The translations under genes and the position numbers were made by a program. A stretch of 10,152 nt of DNA from Chloroflexota bacterium (GTDB lineage: Bacteria; Chloroflexota; Ktedonobacteria; Ktedonobacterales; JACDGC01): the NCBI GenBank assembly GCA_021812265.1, contig JAKAOI010000044.1, positions 1-10,152 on the forward strand, written 5' to 3'. This document shows positions 6,514 to 10,152 of the stretch, in pieces. The stretch's first letter is position 1, and each line of letters begins with the position of its first letter. Under the pieces are notes generated by a model. It was given only the letters and a program-made list of their open reading frames with translations, was not told the DNA's origin and did no database searches.

Positions 6514-8235
6514 ATGAAAACTTTACATGCGCAGCAGCGCTTAGAAGATTTGGAACGCATGCAGCGCGAAGGAGTGGATACGCTGGTTATCGGCGCCGGA
6601 ATTACCGGAGCGGGAGTCGCCTTAGACGCAGCGGCGCGAGGATATACCACCGGTTTAATTGATAAAAACGATATCGCCAGTGGAACCTCCAGCTGGTCGA
6701 CAAAATTGGCGCATGGCGGTATTCGCTATTTGCCGCAAGGCGATGTGCCGCTGGTGCACGAAGCGCTGATTGAACGCGGCCGCATGCTGAAAAACGCGCC
6801 GCACTTGGTGCGCCCACTTACATTTGTGCTGCCGCTGTATGGATATTCCCGCCGCCCGGTCGGCTTGCCGGTTGCGCCTCCGGGAGGCGTTGGGCTACGA
6901 GAGATTTTAGGAATTGGACTGGGTATGTATGACAGCTTGGCCGGCAAATATAATTTTAAGCGGCACAAGGCTATAAGCCGCGAGGAAACGCTAGCCTTGG
7001 CGCCATGCCTGAAGCCGGAGGACTTAAAATCGGGCTTTTTATATACCGATGGCCAAACGGATGATTCGCGGCTTACCTTGGCAGTGGCGCGATCTGCCGC
7101 CGATAAAGGCGCAATGGTTGCAACATACGCCGAGGTTATAGGGTTCGGCAAAAACACTAACGGCAAACTGAACGCGGCGCATGTGCGGCTGTGCGCGCCG
7201 GGCGAAAACAGCAAAGAAATTGTTATCCCGGCAAAACACATTGTAAACGCCACCGGTGTATACGCTGAAATCGTTGAGCAGCTTACGGGGGAAGCGCCGC
7301 ATCTAAAAATTGAGCCGAGCAAAGGGGTGCATTTGGTGATACGCCCGGATGTGATTGGCGTGGGACAAGACGCGGTTGTGCTTCCCGAAACGGAAGATAA
7401 CCGTATTATTTTTATGGTCCCGTGGCGATCCAGCGTCATTATCGGCACAACCGACACCGGCGGCGGCGATTTAGACACACCGCTGGCGACAGAGGATGAT
7501 GTAGATTATTTGCTGCGGCATATCAACCGTTCCATACACACATCCATTACCATGGATGACGTAATCAGCGTCTATGCAGGATATCGGCCGCTTTTGCAAC
7601 TGCGCCACGCCCGAAATACCTCGCGGCTGTCGCGAACCCACACCATTGTAGAAAACACCGCCGGCTTAATCAGCGTTTCCGGCGGCAAGTTAACAACATA
7701 CCGCAAAATGGCGGAAGATGTGATGAACCGAGTAGATAACCAAGCCGGAGAACAGCGCCCCTGCAGCACGGCAGAGTTTCTGCTGGCCGGCGGAGAAGGT
7801 TTGGAAAACGCGCGGGCCATTTTGCGCGAAAAAGCGCAGCACATGAATATAGCCGCCGACATCGCCGCACATTTGGATAGAACGTATGGCGCTTTTGCCC
7901 CGGATATTCTGGCAATTATTGAAAAAAGCCCGGATATGGCCCGCAGACTATATGATGACTTGCCGGTAATCGCCGCAGAGCTAGACTACGCCGCTAACGC
8001 GGAATTGGCGCTGACACTTGCCGATACACTGGAGCGCCGGCTGCATATTGGCATAGAGGCGCGTGACCACGGTGCAGCGGCAGCCACCCAAACAGCAGAA
8101 CGCCTAGCGGCGATGCATGGCTGGAACGCAGATGTAAAACAAGCGCAGACAGATGATTTTTTGCGTTATATTGCCCGCCACGAAGCCGGATTACGCAGAA
8201 GTGAGCCAGCGGCGCGGCAAACATCCGGCGCATAA
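6514..8235 (+). CDS. glpD: FAD-dependent glycerol-3-phosphate dehydrogenase
   Basis: Oxidises sn-glycerol 3-phosphate to dihydroxyacetone phosphate and passes electrons to the quinone pool at the inner face of the membrane. The FAD-binding fold shows G27-A-G29-I-T-G32, followed by the GlpD signature around residues 55-73 (ASGTSSWSTKLAHGGIRYL) and the ERG...APHLVRPLTF block. SGGKLTTYRKMAEDVM lies near residue 390, where GlpD proteins carry GGK(L/W)TTYR. The C-terminal region (about 410-560) fits the DAO_C domain. At 573 residues it falls with the longer Bacillus/actinobacterial form rather than the 501-residue E. coli enzyme. The ATG is preceded by only a weak purine run (6495-6500). It is still preferred over the internal ATG at 6559 because the family usually has about 20 residues before the first FAD strand. 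Substitution of W61 in the SS-x-STKL motif is mild. Confidence 0.93.
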   Translation: MKTLHAQQRLEDLERMQREGVDTLVIGAGITGAGVALDAAARGYTTGLIDKNDIASGTSSWSTKLAHGGIRYLPQGDVPLVHEALIERGRMLKNAPHLVRPLTFVLPLYGYSRRPVGLPVAPPGGVGLREILGIGLGMYDSLAGKYNFKRHKAISREETLALAPCLKPEDLKSGFLYTDGQTDDSRLTLAVARSAADKGAMVATYAEVIGFGKNTNGKLNAAHVRLCAPGENSKEIVIPAKHIVNATGVYAEIVEQLTGEAPHLKIEPSKGVHLVIRPDVIGVGQDAVVLPETEDNRIIFMVPWRSSVIIGTTDTGGGDLDTPLATEDDVDYLLRHINRSIHTSITMDDVISVYAGYRPLLQLRHARNTSRLSRTHTIVENTAGLISVSGGKLTTYRKMAEDVMNRVDNQAGEQRPCSTAEFLLAGGEGLENARAILREKAQHMNIAADIAAHLDRTYGAFAPDILAIIEKSPDMARRLYDDLPVIAAELDYAANAELALTLADTLERRLHIGIEARDHGAAAATQTAERLAAMHGWNADVKQAQTDDFLRYIARHEAGLRRSEPAARQTSGA

Positions 8236-8398
8236 AAATCTTTTAGATACCTGAGCGAAAGCGAAGCATACGGCAGGAGGCGCAGGGGGCAGCATGCCCT
8301 TTGACAGGGGTGGGGTGTCCCCACATTCCCCGTATTCCTTTTTCAGGTTCAGATTTATAGGCAGCTGAAAATTAGCAAAGAAGGTGTTGTAAAATACT
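8236..8398. other. Hairpin-rich intergenic element
   Basis: No gene is supported in this 163-nt gap, but it is highly structured. A stem GGGCA/TGCCC (8287-8291 and 8295-8299, loop GCA) can be extended by wobbles to 8284-8302. A stronger stem GTGGGG/CCCCAC (8310-8315 and 8319-8324, loop TGT) is extended by GGG 8307-8309 with CCC 8328-8330 after a 3-nt bulge. A third inverted repeat, TTTTCAG/CTGAAAA, sits at 8340-8346 and 8365-8371. The two GC-rich hairpins could terminate or slow glpD transcription, or be a dispersed intergenic repeat unit. The composition (purine-rich, G runs) differs from the flanking genes. Confidence 0.5.
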
Positions 8399-9847
8399 AT
8401 GACTGCAATCGTTGAACGACCAGAAATTGTCCCCATGCTTATTGATGGGCGCGATATAGTAACCGGCGCAACTTTTGATGTATTATATCCGGGAGACGGC
8501 AGCAGAGTCGCAAGAATAGCCGCCGGAAACGCCGAAATTATTCAGCAGGCAGTAACTGCGGCGCAGCGCGCTTTTCCGGCTTGGGCGGCCTTACCGGCCT
8601 TTAAGCGCGCGGAAGTGCTTTTTGCCGCCGCGGCGCTGCTGCTGGAACGCAAAGAAGCCATTGCGCGGGATCTCACTGCGGAATCGGGGAAACCGATTAC
8701 GGATAGTTTAGGGGAAGTAGCTCGCACAGTCGAGTTAATTCACTACGCCGGAGAAGAAGCTAAGCGGTTTACCGGCGAAATCGTGCCGGTAGACGCCGTA
8801 TCGAACGGCGCAAATCGCTTTGGATATACACGGCGCGAGCCGCTGGGCGTTATTGCCGCAATAACTCCCTTTAATTTCCCACTGGCGCTGGTGGCGCATA
8901 AAATCGCTCCGGCGTTAGCGGTCGGCAATACTGTTGTGCTGAAGCCAGCCAGCGCCACACCGCTAACAGCGCTGAATATCGGCAGAATTTTTTTAGAAGC
9001 GGGTTTGCCGCCCGGAGCGTTAAATGTAATAGCCGTCAGCGGATCCGAAACCGATGCGCTCATCCGCAATCCCGATGTGCAAATGATTAGTTTTACAGGC
9101 AGCGCGCCGGTCGGGGAGCATATTCGCCAAATTGCAGGGTTACGGCGGGTGGCGCTGGAACTCGGCTCAAATTCTGCCACTATCGTTCACAGCGACGCCA
9201 ATTTAGGCGCCGCAGCTTTAGCGGCCTCGAAAGCCGCTTATTCCTTTGCCGGACAAGTATGCATTTCATTGCAGCGTATCTATGTGCAAAAATCAGTTGA
9301 ACAAGCATTTTTAGAGAATCTGACACAGCGCGTTCAAGCCATTCATATTGGCGATCCTTTCGATTCCGCAACCGAAGTAGGGCCGATGCTGACTGAACAG
9401 GAAGCCATTCGCGCGGAATTGTGGATTCGCGAAGCGGTTGCCGCCGGCGCAAAGATTGCCTGTGGCGGCGCCAGAAACGGCGCATATGTTACCCCAACGG
9501 TCTTAACACATGTTACCCCGGATATGAAAGTGGTGTGCGAGGAAATTTTTGCGCCGGTTGTCTCCATAGTGGCGTATGACACGATTGATGACGCTATTGC
9601 AATGGTGAACGACAGCCAGTTCGGCTTACAGGCGGGGATATACACCAATGATATAGCGACAGCGTTTGCGGCGGCGGCGCGCTTACACGTCGGCGGAGTG
9701 ATGATTAACGACACGTGCCGGTTCCGCGCAGATAATATGCCCTATGGCGGCGTTAAGCGCAGCGGCATGGGCCGCGAAGGGGTAGTATACGCCATGGAGG
9801 AAATGAGCGAAATAAAGATGGTTGTTTTTAACCTGAATGACGCTTAA
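8399..9847 (+). CDS. NAD(P)-dependent aldehyde dehydrogenase (lactaldehyde/glyceraldehyde-type)
   Basis: Oxidises an aldehyde to the carboxylic acid with NAD(P)+. The 482-residue protein has the full ALDH catalytic set. N159 lies in TPFNFP, the cofactor loop is FTGSAPVG (232-239), the general base is E254 in LELGSNS, and the nucleophile is C288 in GQVC, 34 residues after the Glu as in the family standard. EEIFAPV follows further on. The ELGSNS variant (instead of ELGG-x-N/S) and overall length recall the lactaldehyde dehydrogenase/ALDH21-like and y4uC-like groups. The substrate could therefore be a C3 aldehyde such as lactaldehyde or glyceraldehyde, but this is inference. The purine-rich AAGAAGG (8378-8384) is 14 nt from ATG, a long spacing. 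No in-frame start upstream is possible because TAA occurs at 8390. Its position after glpD hints at C3 metabolism. Confidence 0.92.
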   Translation: MTAIVERPEIVPMLIDGRDIVTGATFDVLYPGDGSRVARIAAGNAEIIQQAVTAAQRAFPAWAALPAFKRAEVLFAAAALLLERKEAIARDLTAESGKPITDSLGEVARTVELIHYAGEEAKRFTGEIVPVDAVSNGANRFGYTRREPLGVIAAITPFNFPLALVAHKIAPALAVGNTVVLKPASATPLTALNIGRIFLEAGLPPGALNVIAVSGSETDALIRNPDVQMISFTGSAPVGEHIRQIAGLRRVALELGSNSATIVHSDANLGAAALAASKAAYSFAGQVCISLQRIYVQKSVEQAFLENLTQRVQAIHIGDPFDSATEVGPMLTEQEAIRAELWIREAVAAGAKIACGGARNGAYVTPTVLTHVTPDMKVVCEEIFAPVVSIVAYDTIDDAIAMVNDSQFGLQAGIYTNDIATAFAAAARLHVGGVMINDTCRFRADNMPYGGVKRSGMGREGVVYAMEEMSEIKMVVFNLNDA

Positions 9848-9857
9848 CATAGAACGC

Positions 9858-9900
9858 AGCCACATGTTCCAACGAGCACCACATGTTGAAACATGTGGCT
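9858..9900. repeat. Nested inverted repeat in copy 1
   Basis: AGCCACATGTT (9858-9868) is the exact reverse complement of AACATGTGGCT (9890-9900). Between them CCACATGTT (9879-9887) can pair with the same right arm across a 2-nt gap. Two mutually exclusive stems therefore share one arm. No T tract follows, so a simple intrinsic terminator for the aldehyde dehydrogenase gene is not supported, although the RNA would fold well. Confidence 0.8.
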
Positions 9901-9925
9901 AGACATGTTAAAACATATGGCTAGA
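9882..9925. repeat. 22-bp tandem duplication with palindromic core
   Basis: Two adjacent 22-bp units (9882-9903 and 9904-9925) begin CATGTT and end GGCTAGA, and agree at 20 of 22 positions (G/A differences at unit positions 7 and 14). Copy 2 of the larger repeat has only one such unit (10047-10068). The extra unit therefore arose by local slippage or was lost from copy 2. Confidence 0.85.
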
Positions 9926-10030
9926 TACGAACACCACCACCATCATTGCGACAATATCCCAAAACACCTGGACCTGACGGAACATGGAGAGCAATGACGC
10001 CATTGCCGCCAGCACACCAACCAGCCACAT
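9908..10030 (-). CDS. Possible 40-residue hydrophobic peptide across repeat copy 1
   Basis: A minus-strand frame starts at ATG 10030-10028 and stops at TAA 9910-9908, encoding 40 residues that begin MWLVGVLAAMASLLSMFRQV. The composition is that of a membrane segment: a hydrophobic stretch (residues 2-17), a short polar turn (RQVQ) and a second hydrophobic stretch (about 22-37). I do not recognise it, and no good ribosome-binding site precedes it. It lies within the direct repeats and overlaps the palindromes. It could be a remnant of a duplicated membrane-protein gene, a chance frame, or less likely a real small protein. Confidence 0.25.
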   Translation of the reverse strand: MWLVGVLAAMASLLSMFRQVQVFWDIVAMMVVVFVSSHMF

Positions 10031-10065
10031 GTTCCAACGAGCACCACATGTTGAAACATGTGGCT
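10023..10065. repeat. Nested inverted repeat in copy 2
   Basis: The same arrangement as in copy 1: AGCCACATGTT (10023-10033), an internal CCACATGTT (10044-10052) and the right arm AACATGTGGCT (10055-10065). Both arms are unchanged between the two copies, while other parts of the unit have acquired indels. Confidence 0.8.
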
Positions 10066-10152
10066 AAATACGAACACCACCACCATCATTGCGACAATCC
10101 CAAAACACCTGGACCTGACGGAACATGGGGAGCAATGACGCCATTGCCGCCA
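10064..10152 (-). pseudogene. Minus-strand frame related to the hydrophobic peptide, frameshifted, cut by window edge
   Basis: Entering from the right edge on the minus strand, repeat copy 2 encodes AAMASLLPMFRQVQVFWD in the same frame as the peptide of copy 1 (one Ser-to-Pro change). It then diverges after the 2-bp deletion and stops at TAG 10066-10064. This may be the 3' end of a gene lying beyond the window, of which copy 1 is a partial duplication. Whether any functional protein exists cannot be decided from 28 codons. Confidence 0.25.

Larger units (their letters stand above)
9857..10011. repeat. Direct repeat, copy 1 (155 bp)
   Basis: Begins CAGCCACATGTTCC and ends CATTGCCGCCA. It is near-identical to the second copy starting at 10022. 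Relative to that copy it carries a 22-bp insertion (a tandem duplication around 9904-9925), 2 extra bases (AT in CAATATCCC near 9955) and two substitutions, one just after the insertion and one in CATGGAGAGC. The unit starts 9 nt after the aldehyde dehydrogenase stop codon. Confidence 0.9.
10022..10152. repeat. Direct repeat, copy 2 (131 bp, reaches the window edge)
   Basis: Second copy of the unit, separated from copy 1 by 10 bp (GCACACCAAC). It lacks the 22-bp tandem unit and 2 bp found in copy 1 and is otherwise almost identical. The window ends exactly where the shared segment of copy 1 ends, so further copies or a longer repeat may lie outside. The spacing of starts is 165 bp. Confidence 0.9.

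Noticed and set aside
8301..8306. A perfect TTGACA -35 hexamer upstream of the aldehyde dehydrogenase gene.
   Set aside because: No -10-like hexamer lies 16-18 bp downstream (the bases there are CATTCC-like), and the box sits between the two GC-rich hairpins.
8191..8436. A minus-strand frame of about 81 codons spanning the glpD-aldehyde dehydrogenase gap.
   Set aside because: It overlaps the 3' end of glpD and the 5' end of the next gene, has no ribosome-binding site and no recognisable domain. It is best explained by the GC-rich hairpin block being open by chance.
2..9847. A sulfoquinovose (sulfo-transaldolase) pathway cluster: ABC importer, transaldolase, GH31 enzyme and aldehyde dehydrogenase.
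   Set aside because: The gene types match, but the GH31 enzyme has the YicI-type KTDFGE motif and HLDPAW segment. It lacks the arginine/tryptophan sulfonate-binding signature of YihQ-type sulfoquinovosidases, and no sulfo-sugar isomerase is in the window.
9931..9947. A CAC/CAT run in each direct repeat that would read as a histidine stretch on the plus strand.
   Set aside because: No plus-strand frame with a start and ribosome-binding site runs through it. The short low-complexity run is simply part of the repeat unit.
9857..10152. A CRISPR array.
   Set aside because: There are only two copies, each more than 130 bp, with a 10-bp spacer. This does not fit the 25-40 bp repeat and similar-length unique spacer pattern.

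Overview
The window holds seven protein-coding genes, all on the plus strand, packed as bacterial sugar-catabolism operons. A short repeat-rich stretch lies at the right edge. Canonical Shine-Dalgarno sites, a lipoprotein-type solute-binding protein and the operon layout indicate a bacterium. Family resemblances make a monoderm or Chloroflexota-like host plausible, but that is a low-confidence impression: there is no rRNA or other taxonomic marker here.

Region 1 (1-6378) reads as one transcription unit. It encodes the C-terminal ~403 residues of a carbohydrate ABC transporter binding protein (5' end outside the window), two MalF/MalG-type permeases, a small transaldolase (TalC/MipB/FSA family) and a GH31 alpha-glycosidase. 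Gaps are 112, 6 and 29 nt, followed by a 4-nt ATGA overlap. The only sizeable gap, after the binding protein, carries a strong hairpin, as is common in malE/malF-type operons. No ABC ATPase gene is present, so the ATPase is probably encoded elsewhere and shared. The likely logic is import of an alpha-linked oligosaccharide, cytoplasmic hydrolysis by the GH31 enzyme, and entry of the sugar into central or pentose-phosphate metabolism with help from the transaldolase.

Region 2 (6379-9847) starts with a candidate sigma-70-type promoter (6425-6453) whose -35 box overlaps a LacI/PurR-like palindrome. It then encodes an FAD-dependent glycerol-3-phosphate dehydrogenase (GlpD) and, after a 163-nt gap rich in hairpins, an NAD(P)-dependent aldehyde dehydrogenase. 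Together these suggest handling of glycerol or C3 intermediates.

Region 3 (9848-10152) has no convincing complete gene. It consists of two direct copies of a ~131-155 bp unit, each starting with an ACATGT-containing inverted repeat. One copy has an extra 22-bp tandem unit. On the minus strand both copies encode a related hydrophobic peptide, which looks like duplicated remnants of a membrane-protein gene.

Most of the window is ordinary metabolism. The points most worth a second look are a Cys/His-rich insertion (C107, C110, H112, C116) inside the transaldolase barrel, the duplicated palindromic repeat at the right end, and unusual sugar-pocket residues in the GH31 enzyme.
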